Below, in pieces: positions 16,520 through 27,451 of a DNA stretch of 64,000 nt; within the stretch, counting starts at the first letter, position 1; each line of letters opens with the position of its first letter. The DNA comes from Variovorax sp. IB41 (GTDB taxonomy: Bacteria > Pseudomonadota > Gammaproteobacteria > Burkholderiales > Burkholderiaceae_C). Under the pieces are notes generated by a model. It was not told the origin of the DNA, searched no databases, and saw only the letters and a list, made by a program, of their open reading frames with translations. A program made the translations under genes and the position numbers. Where the stretch lies: positions 245,325 through 309,324 of the forward strand of contig NZ_JAEFCB010000005.1 in NCBI RefSeq assembly GCF_016405905.1, read 5' to 3'.

Positions 16520-17419
16520 ATGAAAGTCGATCTCGGAGATCTCAATGCCTTCGTGGCAGTCGCGGGCGCCAAGGGCTTTCGGGACGGCGCGCGCCTGAGC
16601 GGCGGGAGCGCCTCGAGCCTGAGCGAGGCGGTGCGCCGGCTGGAAACCCAGCTCGGGGTGCGCCTGCTGCATCGCACGACGCGCAGCGTGCGGCCCACGG
16701 AAGCCGGAGAACGGCTGCTCGAGCGCCTGCGGCCCGCGCTCACCGAGGTCGAGGCCGCGCTGGATGTGGTGAACGGCTTTCGCGACCGGCCGGCGGGCAC
16801 GCTCAAGCTCAACGTGCCGATCAGCGCCGCGCGGCTGGTGCTGCCGTCGATCGTGCCGCGGTTTCTTGCCGCCTACCCGGAGATCTCGCTCGAAGTGATC
16901 GCGGAGGACAGCTTCGTCGATGTGCTGGCCGCCGGTTGCGACGCCGGCATTCGCTACGACGAGCGGCTCGAACAGGACATGGTCGCGGTGCCGATCGGCC
17001 CGCGCGTGCAGCGCTTCGCGGCAGCGGCCGCACCGTCGTACCTGGACCGCCGCGGCCGGCCCGAGCATCCGCGCGACCTGCTCGGCCACGCGTGCCTGCG
17101 GGGGCGTTTCGCGAGCGGCTCAATGCCGCCGTGGGAGTTCGAGCGCGATGGCGAGACCTTGCGGCTCGATGTCACCGGGCAATTGATCGTGCGGATCGGC
17201 TCGGCCGCCGAGCTCTCGATTGATGCGGCCATCGCCGGCGCCGGGGTGATCTATCTGTTCGAGGACTGGCTGCGGCCTCACCTGGACAGCGGTGCGCTCG
17301 AGCCGATTCTGGAGCCTTGGTGGCCGCGTTTCTCCGGGCCCTTTCTCTACTACTCCGGCCGTCGGCTGCTGCCCGCGCCGCTTCGGGCCTTCGTGGATTT
17401 CATACAGCGCGGGGCCTGA
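16520..17419 (+). CDS. LysR family transcriptional regulator
   Basis: A 299-residue protein. The N-terminal HTH (MKVDLGDLNAFVAVAGAKGFRDGARLSGGSASSLSEAVRRLETQLGVRLLHRTTRSVRPTEAG pattern, about 1-62) is followed by the effector domain, which starts GTLKLNVPISAARLVLP. The RTTRSVRPTEAGE wing is typical of the AaeR/DsdC-like subgroup. It diverges from the aldo/keto reductase gene, its likely target. The next gene downstream on the same strand codes for a secreted hydrolase. Confidence 0.9.
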   Translation: MKVDLGDLNAFVAVAGAKGFRDGARLSGGSASSLSEAVRRLETQLGVRLLHRTTRSVRPTEAGERLLERLRPALTEVEAALDVVNGFRDRPAGTLKLNVPISAARLVLPSIVPRFLAAYPEISLEVIAEDSFVDVLAAGCDAGIRYDERLEQDMVAVPIGPRVQRFAAAAAPSYLDRRGRPEHPRDLLGHACLRGRFASGSMPPWEFERDGETLRLDVTGQLIVRIGSAAELSIDAAIAGAGVIYLFEDWLRPHLDSGALEPILEPWWPRFSGPFLYYSGRRLLPAPLRAFVDFIQRGA

Positions 17420-17479
17420 GTGCCGAGGTGCCCTCGCAGCCTCGTCGCGCTGTGTAATGCGATCTCGACAAGGACACCC

Positions 17480-18367
17480 ATGAATTTCCGAAGCCGCTTC
17501 TTCTCGCGCCTCGTGTCGGGCATGGCCGCCGCGCTGCTTGCCGTGCTCGCGCCCGTCCCCGCACGGGCCGACATCACCGTGCAGGAAATCAAGATCCCGA
17601 TGACGGTCAAGGGCATGTTCAGCGACTCGCACATCCAGCTGTCCGCCACCGAATACAAGCCCGAAGGGGAGGGCCCGTTTCCGCTCATGCTGATCAACCA
17701 CGGCACGCCGCGGTCGCCGGCCGATTTCCCGACATGGAAGAACTTCCTCGGCTGGCAGGCGCAGCTCTTTGCGCGGCACGGCTTCGTGGTGATCAATACC
17801 TTGCGCCGCGGCTACGGAAGCTCCGACGGGCCGTGGGCCGAGAACTACTTCAGCTGCGGCAACCCCGACTACATCGGCGCCGGACTCGAAACCGCCAAGG
17901 ACATCGACGCCGCGCTCGCGTACGCCCGCGCACAACCTTATGTCGATGCGAAGCATGTGGTGCTGGTCGGGCATTCCGCCGGCGGCTTCGGTGCGCTGGC
18001 CTTGTCCAGCCAGAACCCGCCCGGCGTCGTCGGCACGATCAGCTTTGCCGGCGGGCGCGGCTCACGCGGACCCGACGACGTCTGCTACGACGGCAAGCTG
18101 GTCGCGGCCTTCAGCCACTACGCCAGCACCACCCATGTGCCGATGCTGTGGTTCTATTCCGAGAACGATCACTTCTTCAACCCGGCGCTTGCGAAGCGGT
18201 TGGGCGAGGCTTATCAGACCAAGGGCGTGGACCTCGAACTGGAAATCGTGCCGCCCTATGGCAACGAGGGGCACAGCTTCTTTCAGGGGCGGCCGAATGT
18301 CGGCGTCTGGGCGCCGACGGTGGATGCGTTCTTCAAGAAGATCGGGTTGCAGGAGCATGTGCAGTAA
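17480..18367 (+). CDS. Secreted alpha/beta hydrolase (dienelactone hydrolase-like)
   Basis: A 295-residue protein with a Sec signal peptide (core about 11-26, cleavage likely after ARA at 28-30). The mature part is an alpha/beta hydrolase with oxyanion loop LINHGTPRS (72-80), nucleophile Ser166 in VGHSAGGFGA, Asp230 in FYSENDHFF and His265 in GNEGHSFF. It is a periplasmic or extracellular esterase-type enzyme with unknown substrate. ATG 17480 has AAGGA 5 bases upstream. It follows the LysR gene by 60 bases and may be co-transcribed with it. Confidence 0.82.
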   Translation: MNFRSRFFSRLVSGMAAALLAVLAPVPARADITVQEIKIPMTVKGMFSDSHIQLSATEYKPEGEGPFPLMLINHGTPRSPADFPTWKNFLGWQAQLFARHGFVVINTLRRGYGSSDGPWAENYFSCGNPDYIGAGLETAKDIDAALAYARAQPYVDAKHVVLVGHSAGGFGALALSSQNPPGVVGTISFAGGRGSRGPDDVCYDGKLVAAFSHYASTTHVPMLWFYSENDHFFNPALAKRLGEAYQTKGVDLELEIVPPYGNEGHSFFQGRPNVGVWAPTVDAFFKKIGLQEHVQ

Positions 18368-18554
18368 GCGCATGCGGGATGCGCTCGGGGGGCGGCGGCT
18401 GGCGAGCCGTCGTGCGGATTGCCATCCCGCACGCGGCACCTTGGATGGCGGCCCATGAGAAACTACCCGGCTGATGCAGCCGATGTCTGGCTGATGGTGA
18501 CGGGACCCGCGCCTTCCCGAACCGGATGGCGTGCACACGCAGGGTTCCAAGCGT

Positions 18555-19556
18555 ATGAGTGATCAATCCAAGTTGTCGAATCTCAAAGAAAAAACCGTCT
18601 CGGTCGCGCCGATGATGGACTGGACGGACCGTCATTGCCGGTACTTCCATCGCCTGATGTCGCGTCACGCGCTGCTCTACACCGAGATGGTGACGACCGG
18701 CGCGCTGGTGCATGGCGACGTGCCGCGGCACCTTCGCTTCCACGCGGAAGAACACCCCGTGGCGCTGCAGCTGGGCGGCAGCGAGCCGGCCGACTTGGCG
18801 CATTGCGCGAAGCTCGGCCAGGAGTGGGGCTACGACGAGATCAACCTGAACTGCGGCTGCCCGAGCGAGCGCGTGCAGCGTGGCGCGTTCGGCGCCTGCC
18901 TCATGAACGAACCGCAACTGGTGGCCGACTGCGTGAAGGCGATGGTCGATGTGGTCGATGTGCCGGTCACCGTGAAGCACCGCATCGGCATCGACAAGAT
19001 CGAGAGCTACGAGTTCGTGCGCGACTTCGTAGGCCAGGTGAGCGAAGCGGGGTGCGGCACCTTCATCGTGCATGCGCGCAATGCCTGGTTGAAGGGGCTG
19101 AGCCCGAAGCAGAACCGCGAGATTCCGCCGCTGCGTTACGCACTCGTGCACCGGCTCAAGCACGACTTTCCCGCGCTGAGTTTTTCCATCAACGGCGGCA
19201 TCTCGGTCAACGAGCAGGTGCACGAGCATCTGCGGCTGCTCGATGGCGTGATGGTGGGGCGCGAGGCGTATCACAACCCCTGGTGGCTCGCGGAGTGGGA
19301 CGCCGAGTTCTTCGGCGCCACGCCGCAGCCGCTCACGCGCGAAGAGGTGGAGTCGCTGATGTGCGACTACATGGTGCGCGAGGCGGCCGAGCACGGCACG
19401 CAGTGGTCGTCGATCGCGCGCCACATGCTGGGCCTGCGCAACGGCCTGCCCGGCGCGCGGCGCTGGCGCCAGGTCTGGAGCGACCATCGCCTGAAGACGC
19501 GCCCGCCGCACGAGGTGATGGCGCTCGCGCACGAGCCGGTCGCGCAGGCCGCCTGA
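18555..19556 (+). CDS. dusA: tRNA-dihydrouridine(20/20a) synthase DusA
   Basis: A 333-residue flavoenzyme. The start VSVAPMMDWTDRHCRYFHRLMSRHALLYTEMVTTGAL is the DusA signature. The catalytic Cys is Cys102 in NLNCGCPSERVQ, and VTVKHRIGID and FSINGGI, the FMN-binding parts, follow. It reduces U20/U20a in tRNA D-loops using NADPH and FMN. The ATG at 18555 is preferred; a GTG eight codons earlier (18531) has no better ribosome site. It seems to be a lone transcription unit, closed by a short hairpin with a T-tract. Confidence 0.94.
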   Translation: MSDQSKLSNLKEKTVSVAPMMDWTDRHCRYFHRLMSRHALLYTEMVTTGALVHGDVPRHLRFHAEEHPVALQLGGSEPADLAHCAKLGQEWGYDEINLNCGCPSERVQRGAFGACLMNEPQLVADCVKAMVDVVDVPVTVKHRIGIDKIESYEFVRDFVGQVSEAGCGTFIVHARNAWLKGLSPKQNREIPPLRYALVHRLKHDFPALSFSINGGISVNEQVHEHLRLLDGVMVGREAYHNPWWLAEWDAEFFGATPQPLTREEVESLMCDYMVREAAEHGTQWSSIARHMLGLRNGLPGARRWRQVWSDHRLKTRPPHEVMALAHEPVAQAA

Positions 19557-19564
19557 GCCGGCTG

Positions 19565-19581
19565 GCGGCCAGGCCGCTTTT
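19565..19581 (+). terminator. Intrinsic terminator after dusA
   Basis: GCGGC (19565-19569), loop CAG, GCCGC (19573-19577), then TTTT. A short GC stem with a T-tract lies just after the dusA stop. Confidence 0.5.
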
Positions 19582-19690
19582 CGCTTTCCCCGCCCATCCG
19601 CCTCGTCTTCGAACTCAGTGATTTCGTGCGTTAGTTCGCTCGAAACGTCTCTTTTTCGTCGGTCAATCGAGGCGTTTTACCTTTTTTTAA

Positions 19691-19705
19691 CGGAACATGG
19701 TTCCG
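19691..19705. promoter_or_regulatory. Candidate IclR-type operator
   Basis: A perfect 15-bp palindrome CGGAAC-ATG-GTTCCG lies 86 bases before the IclR-family gene. The GGAA...TTCC form and 15-bp size resemble IclR boxes. Binding by the downstream regulator is inference. Confidence 0.45.
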
Positions 19706-19790
19706 AAACAATGCGGCAACAAGTGTGGCTTAGACGCCTGTTTTTGCTCAAGAATAAAGAGGTCAGGGAAACAAAAAAAAGGTTCTTCAC

Positions 19791-20579
19791 ATGAGCGAAG
19801 CTGTTGGCAGCAAAGAGGAAGTGAGCGCACTGGCACGCGGCTTGGCATTGCTCAAGACCATCGGGATGGCCGCCGCGCCGATGGGCAACCGGGATCTGGC
19901 CGACACGACGGGCATCCCCAAGGCGACCGTCTCGCGGTTGACCGCCACGCTGGTGGGCGCCGGGTACCTGCGCCAGTCGCGCGACAGCGAGCGCTTCAGC
20001 CTCGGGCCGGCGCTGCTCGACATGAGCAGCCGGTATCTGCGGCATTTCGATTTGCGCACGGTCGCGCGGCCCCATCTGACGGAGCTGTCGGAGTTCGCGG
20101 GCGCCAGCATCCACGTGGGCGTGCGCGACGAACTCGACATGCTGGTCATCGATTCGCTGCGGCCGCGTTCGGCGCTCATCAGTTCGCGCATCGAGTTGGG
20201 CACGCGCCTGCCGATCGCCACCTCGGCGGCCGGCCGGGCGTACCTGGCGGCGCTGCCGCAACCCGAGCAAGCCGTGCTGCTGGAGCAGATCCGCACCGAG
20301 ACCGGGGAGAACTGGCCCACGGTGGAGCCCGGCCTGCTGGCGGGCATCGAGGAATACGCCCGCCTGGGCTATTGCAGTTCCTTCGGCGAATGGCACCCCC
20401 ACATCCATGCCCTGGGCTTCGCGCTGCAGGGCCCGGGTGGCGAACGCTACGGCCTGAGTTGCGCCGGCCCCGCCTACCTGCTGCCCAAGGACGTCATGCT
20501 CAGCCGTGTGGCGCCGCGGCTGCAGGAAATTGCCCAGCGGATCGCCAAGGAAGCCGGCACCGCGGCAGACGCCGGCTGA
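19791..20579 (+). CDS. IclR family transcriptional regulator
   Basis: A 262-residue regulator with an N-terminal winged HTH (SALARGLALLKTIGMAAAPMGNRDLADTTGIPKATVSRLTATLVGAGYL, about 12-62) and the IclR effector domain (IHVGVRDELDMLVIDSLRP, LPIATSAAGRAYLAAL, LGYCSSFGEWHPHIHALGFAL). GYCSSFGEW is the usual ligand-pocket strand. AAAAGG precedes the ATG by 8 bases. It converges with the GntR gene 16 bases downstream, and a palindrome at 19691 suggests autoregulation. The target genes are unknown. Confidence 0.9.
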   Translation: MSEAVGSKEEVSALARGLALLKTIGMAAAPMGNRDLADTTGIPKATVSRLTATLVGAGYLRQSRDSERFSLGPALLDMSSRYLRHFDLRTVARPHLTELSEFAGASIHVGVRDELDMLVIDSLRPRSALISSRIELGTRLPIATSAAGRAYLAALPQPEQAVLLEQIRTETGENWPTVEPGLLAGIEEYARLGYCSSFGEWHPHIHALGFALQGPGGERYGLSCAGPAYLLPKDVMLSRVAPRLQEIAQRIAKEAGTAADAG

Positions 20580-20595
20580 GCGGCCGCCCGCGAAC

Positions 20596-21261
20596 TCAGT
20601 TCGCCGCTTCCAGGCCGTTCTTGAAGTGCTCGCGCATGCGGGCCATGGCGCCAGCGGCGTCGCGCGATTCGATCGCGGCCATCACCGAGCGGTGCTCGGC
20701 CAGCGATTCGGCGATGCGCCCCGCCTTCAGCAGCGAGTTGTGGCGGTTGAGCTTCATCACCTTTCGAAGGTCCGCCACCATCTGGTCGCGCCACTTGTTG
20801 TTGGCGATGGCCAGGAGCTGCATGTGAAAGCGCTCGTTCAACGCGAAGAAGTGCTCGCGGTCTTCCTTGCCCGGCGCGGCGGCGGCTTCGAGCTCGGTGT
20901 GCAGGCGCTTCAATTCGGCGCGCTCCGCATCGGTGGCGCGCTCGGCCACCACGCCGGCCGCGTCGCTCTCCAGCAGGGAGAGCAGGTGGTAGACGTCCGC
21001 CAGGTCCTGCTCGGACACCTCGGTCACATAGGCGCCGCGGCGCAGCTTCATCGTCACCAGCCCTTCGGCGGCCAGCACCTTGAGCGCCTCGCGCAGCGGG
21101 GTGCGGCTGATGCCGTACTCCTCGGCCAGCTTGAGTTCGTCGATCCAGCTGCCGGGCTCCAGCTCGCGGCGGAAGATCCGCTGGCGCAGCAGCTCGGCCA
21201 CTTCTTCGTAGAGGGCGCGCGGGGTGAGCGGGGTTAATGGAGTCGAGGGGACGGCGGACAT
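20596..21261 (-). CDS. GntR family regulator (FadR/FCD subgroup)
   Basis: A 221-residue protein. The N-terminal GntR HTH (LYEEVAELLRQRIFRRELEPGSWIDELKLAEEYGISRTPLREALKVLAAEGLVTMKLRRGAYV, about 17-80) carries the SRTPLREAL signature. The all-helical FCD ligand domain follows (AEHRSVMAAIESRDAAGAMARMREHF at the end). It is divergent from scpA across 131 bases, so it is the likely repressor of the methylmalonyl-CoA mutase transcript. FCD members sense small carboxylic acids or acyl-CoAs, which fits propionate metabolism (inference). Confidence 0.9.
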   Translation of the reverse strand: MSAVPSTPLTPLTPRALYEEVAELLRQRIFRRELEPGSWIDELKLAEEYGISRTPLREALKVLAAEGLVTMKLRRGAYVTEVSEQDLADVYHLLSLLESDAAGVVAERATDAERAELKRLHTELEAAAAPGKEDREHFFALNERFHMQLLAIANNKWRDQMVADLRKVMKLNRHNSLLKAGRIAESLAEHRSVMAAIESRDAAGAMARMREHFKNGLEAAN

Positions 21262-21289
21262 GGGCAGGAATGTACCGCAGAAAACGGGT

Positions 21290-21319
21290 TTGAATTAATA
21301 ATTATGGATCGGTTAGACT
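21290..21319 (+). promoter_or_regulatory. Candidate sigma-70 promoter for scpA
   Basis: TTGAAT (21290-21295), an 18-base spacer holding an AT-rich palindrome ATAATTAT (21298-21305), then TAGACT (21314-21319). It is the only clear AT-rich segment between gntR and scpA, and the embedded palindrome could be the GntR site. Weak matches to consensus. Confidence 0.35.
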
Positions 21320-21392
21320 CGCTGCCGGCCTGCAAATCCCTGCGGGCGAATTTGCGAATCCCCTGCAAGACAACTGCAAAGCGGCGCCTTCC

Positions 21393-23555
<2,163 letters not shown>

Positions 23556-23569
23556 CCGGGACGCCAGAC

Positions 23570-24037
23570 GTGGGCGATCTCTTGTCGCGGCTGTCGCTGC
23601 AGCCCGTGGATTCCAGCGATTTCGAGGACATGCTGGCCGTGCGCATCGATGCGATGCGCCCGAGCCTGGAGCGTGTCGGGCGTTTCGACCTCGCGCGTTC
23701 GCGCGAACGGCTGAGCGCGGGATTCGCCGTGCCGTTCATGCACCACATCGTGCTCGACGGCGACCAGCGCGTGGGCTTCGTCACGCTCAAGCCCGAGGGC
23801 GCGGATGCGCTGAGGCTCGATCATCTTTATTTGCGCACCGGCTTCCAGGGGCGCGGCATCGGCGAATGGGTGATGCGCTGGGCCAAGGCCGAAGCGCGCG
23901 AAAAGAACCTCGACATCAAGCTCACCGCGCTCGTGCAGAGCGATGCGAACCGCTTCTACCTGCGGCACGGCTTCGTGCTGGAGGGCGAGGAGGGCGTCGA
24001 TCTGCACTACCGCTGGCGCGTGCAGGACGCAACCGCG
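23570..24037 (+). other. GNAT acetyltransferase segment of the fused frame
   Basis: Codons 1-156 of the fused frame. [28 protein letters not shown] gives strand 4 and the acetyl-CoA pyrophosphate loop (Q/R-x-x-G-x-G as QGRGIG). FYLRHGF is the closing motif. In other genomes such a protein would end near here; here no stop codon occurs. The substrate is unknown. Confidence 0.75.
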
Positions 24038-25711
24038 CCTTCACATGTTCGTTCGAAATACAACCACCCGTTCGGGCTGAGCTTGTCGAAGCCTTCCACC
24101 ATCCTCGTGAAACCCTTTTTCGTCTACCTGCTGCGCTGTTCGGATGGCTCGTACTACGCGGGCCATACCGACGACATCGATGTCCGGATGCGCCAGCATG
24201 CCGATGGGCAGGACGGATATACCGCGACGCGAAAGCCGCTCGAGTTGGTTTGGCAGGGCGAGTTCGACACGCGAGAAGGTGCGATCGCGTTCGAGCAGCA
24301 GATCAAGGGATGGTCGCGTGCGAAGAAAGAGGCTCTGATTCGAGGCGAGTGGGACCGCATCAAGGAACTGGCGAAGTCCAGCGGCGCGCGCGGGCAGCTT
24401 CGACAAGCTCAGCCCGAACGGTCGGGGGAGAGTCCCGGCACGATGGTTCGCGCTGACGCTGTCGCTGACGTTCGTCATGACGTCACCGATCGTCCCCACG
24501 CAGCTGTTCGTCCCGACACAGCCGATCGTCCCGACACAGCCGATCGTCCCGACATACCCGTTCGCCCTGAGCCTGTCGAAGGGCCATCCACCACACAGCC
24601 CCGGCTTCGACAAGCTCAGCCCGAACGGTCGGTGGGGGAGGATAGAAATACTGTTTCGTCCCGATCCTTGGCGCCATCCGCTTTGTTGGACGGCGTTGTT
24701 TCGGACGCTGCACCCATCCAGCGGCGCGCGATCGCCAAGGCGATCACGCTGCTCGAATCCACGCGGGCCGACCACCGCACCCAGGCCGACGAACTGCTCA
24801 CCGCGTTGCTGCCGCGCACCGGCCATTCGTTTCGCCTCGGCATCTCGGGCGTGCCAGGGGTGGGCAAGTCGACCTTCATCGAAACGCTGGGCCTCTTGCT
24901 GATCGACAAGGGGCATCGCGTCGCGGTGCTCACCATCGACCCTTCGTCTACCGTGTCCGGCGGCTCCATCCTCGGCGACAAGACGCGCATGGAGCGGCTC
25001 TCGGTGCACGAGCGCGCCTACATCCGCCCGAGCCCGTCGAGCGGCACGCTCGGCGGCGTGGCCGAGAAGACGCGCGAGGCGATGCTGGTGTGCGAGGCCG
25101 CGGGCTACGACGTCGTGATCGTCGAGACCGTGGGCGTGGGCCAGTCCGAGACCGCGGTGTCCGGCATGACCGACATGTTCGTGCTGATGCAGTTGCCCAA
25201 CGCCGGTGACGACCTGCAGGCGATCAAGAAGGGCGTGATGGAGCTCGCGGACCTCGTGGTCATCAACAAGGCCGACATCGACAAGGACGCCGCCACGCGC
25301 GCGCAGGCCCAGATCACCTCGGCGCTGCGCCTCTTCGGCCACCAGGGCAACCCGGATCACGCGCATGCGGTGCACGACGCGCACAGCGGCGCGGAGGTGC
25401 GCTTCTGGCTGCCCCGGGTGCTGCAGCTGAGCGCGCTCGCGGGCACGGGCGTCGATGCCTTCTGGGAAGCCGTCACCCAATTCAGATCGCTGCAGACCGC
25501 CAACGGCAAGCTCGCCAGGCGCCGCGAAAAACAGGCCACCGCGTGGATGTGGGAGCGCATCGACGCGGGCCTCAAGCACGCCTTCAGGCACCACCCGCAG
25601 GTGCGCGAACTGCTGCCGCAACTGACCCAGCAGGTGGCGCAGGGCGCGCTGCCGGCATCGACCGTGGCGCGCCAGCTGCTCGCGGCGGCGGCCATCACCG
25701 CCAGCCGCTGA
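23570..25711 (+). CDS. meaB: Continuous frame: GNAT domain + GIY-YIG domain + MeaB GTPase
   Basis: One uninterrupted 713-codon frame. Residues 1-150 form a GNAT acetyltransferase ([15 protein letters not shown] acetyl-CoA loop, [15 protein letters not shown] end). Residues ~183-275 form a GIY-YIG domain ([19 protein letters not shown]). Residues ~386-713 form MeaB/ArgK, the G3E GTPase that loads and protects methylmalonyl-CoA mutase (Walker A GVPGVGKS 427-434, [18 protein letters not shown] 566-569). The linkers (~163-178 and ~275-380) are translated interspersed repeats and an 18-bp tandem repeat. The GTG at 23570, 15 bases after the scpA stop, is the first usable start. Internal starts (GTG 24107; ATG 24443; TTG 24668) might give separate GIY-YIG and MeaB proteins. 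MeaB alone is normally ~320-330 residues, so the fusion is highly unusual. The MeaB identity is certain; whether one protein is made is not. Confidence 0.75.
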   Translation: MGDLLSRLSLQPVDSSDFEDMLAVRIDAMRPSLERVGRFDLARSRERLSAGFAVPFMHHIVLDGDQRVGFVTLKPEGADALRLDHLYLRTGFQGRGIGEWVMRWAKAEAREKNLDIKLTALVQSDANRFYLRHGFVLEGEEGVDLHYRWRVQDATAPSHVRSKYNHPFGLSLSKPSTILVKPFFVYLLRCSDGSYYAGHTDDIDVRMRQHADGQDGYTATRKPLELVWQGEFDTREGAIAFEQQIKGWSRAKKEALIRGEWDRIKELAKSSGARGQLRQAQPERSGESPGTMVRADAVADVRHDVTDRPHAAVRPDTADRPDTADRPDIPVRPEPVEGPSTTQPRLRQAQPERSVGEDRNTVSSRSLAPSALLDGVVSDAAPIQRRAIAKAITLLESTRADHRTQADELLTALLPRTGHSFRLGISGVPGVGKSTFIETLGLLLIDKGHRVAVLTIDPSSTVSGGSILGDKTRMERLSVHERAYIRPSPSSGTLGGVAEKTREAMLVCEAAGYDVVIVETVGVGQSETAVSGMTDMFVLMQLPNAGDDLQAIKKGVMELADLVVINKADIDKDAATRAQAQITSALRLFGHQGNPDHAHAVHDAHSGAEVRFWLPRVLQLSALAGTGVDAFWEAVTQFRSLQTANGKLARRREKQATAWMWERIDAGLKHAFRHHPQVRELLPQLTQQVAQGALPASTVARQLLAAAAITASR
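24068..24092 (+). repeat. REP-like interspersed repeat, copy 1 (forward)
   Basis: Core GTTCGGGCTGAGCTTGTCGA, translated here as FGLSLSK. Same element as at 24397, 24558 and 24604. Repeats of this form are, to my knowledge, scattered between genes in many proteobacteria. Confidence 0.8.
24107..24394 (+). other. GIY-YIG nuclease-like segment of the fused frame
   Basis: [33 protein letters not shown] (from the GTG at 24107) matches the start of small GIY-YIG proteins of the YhbQ/UPF0213 type, where VYLL and YYAGHT stand for the GIY and YIG blocks. The Arg of the helix (VRMRQH) and the later Glu ([13 protein letters not shown]) are present. The segment is bordered on both sides by copies of the same interspersed repeat, as if carried in as a cassette. 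Confidence 0.75.
24397..24421 (-). repeat. REP-like interspersed repeat, copy 2 (inverted)
   Basis: Exact reverse complement of copy 1 over 25 bases, read here as LRQAQPER. With copy 1 it brackets the GIY-YIG segment. Confidence 0.8.
24487..24558 (+). repeat. 18-bp tandem repeat, four units
   Basis: Unit CGATCGTCCCGACACAGC, at 24487-24504 and 24505-24522 (both diverged), 24523-24540 (exact) and 24541-24558 (diverged). It is translated as a six-residue repeat of the form DRPDTA. The unit length keeps the frame open. Confidence 0.8.
24558..24582 (+). repeat. REP-like interspersed repeat, copy 3 (forward variant)
   Basis: Variant GTTCGCCCTGAGCCTGTCGA, followed by AGGG. Three base changes against copy 1 fall in the middle of the element. 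It forms an inverted pair with copy 4 only 21 bases away, so a long hairpin could form. Confidence 0.75.
24604..24628 (-). repeat. REP-like interspersed repeat, copy 4 (inverted)
   Basis: Same 25 bases as copy 2 (reverse complement of copy 1). It is followed by a purine-rich stretch GGTGGGGGAGGAT (24631-24643) that could act as a ribosome binding site for an internal MeaB start. Confidence 0.8.
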
Positions 25712-25763
25712 CAGCACCGCACAGCACACCCCATTCACACGACCACAGCTTCGGAAGCACACC

Positions 25764-27308
<1,545 letters not shown>

Positions 27309-27328
27309 TCGGCAAGGAGAAGAAGAAC

Positions 27329-27451
27329 ATGTTCAAGAAGATCCTGATCGCCAACCGCGGTGACCAGCCGCGCAGCGGCGCAGCGACGAAGTCACATTGC
27401 TTGGCACGCGAAGCGTGCGGCGATTTCACCGCGGAGACCACAGATGTTTAA
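27329..27451 (+). CDS. Leader ORF duplicating the pccA N-terminus
   Basis: A 40-codon ORF beginning [12 protein letters not shown], the same eleven residues as PccA, then diverging ([28 protein letters not shown]). It has its own AAGGAG (27314-27319) nine bases upstream. Its TAA (27449-27451) lies past the pccA ATG (27444), so the two overlap by 8 bases. At DNA level about 35 bases around the two starts are nearly identical. A small hairpin GCACGC-GAA-GCGTGC (27404-27418) lies inside. It is either a partial duplication remnant or a translated leader coupling pccA to pccB. No known function. Confidence 0.5.
   Translation: MFKKILIANRGDQPRSGAATKSHCLAREACGDFTAETTDV

Noticed and set aside
18531..18554. 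GTG start for dusA eight codons upstream
   Set aside because: No ribosome site ahead of it and the added residues are not family-like.
27360..27443. Longer N-terminus for PccA
   Set aside because: The 28 extra residues are not biotin-carboxylase-like, while ATG 27444 has a good ribosome site and the exact family start [12 protein letters not shown].
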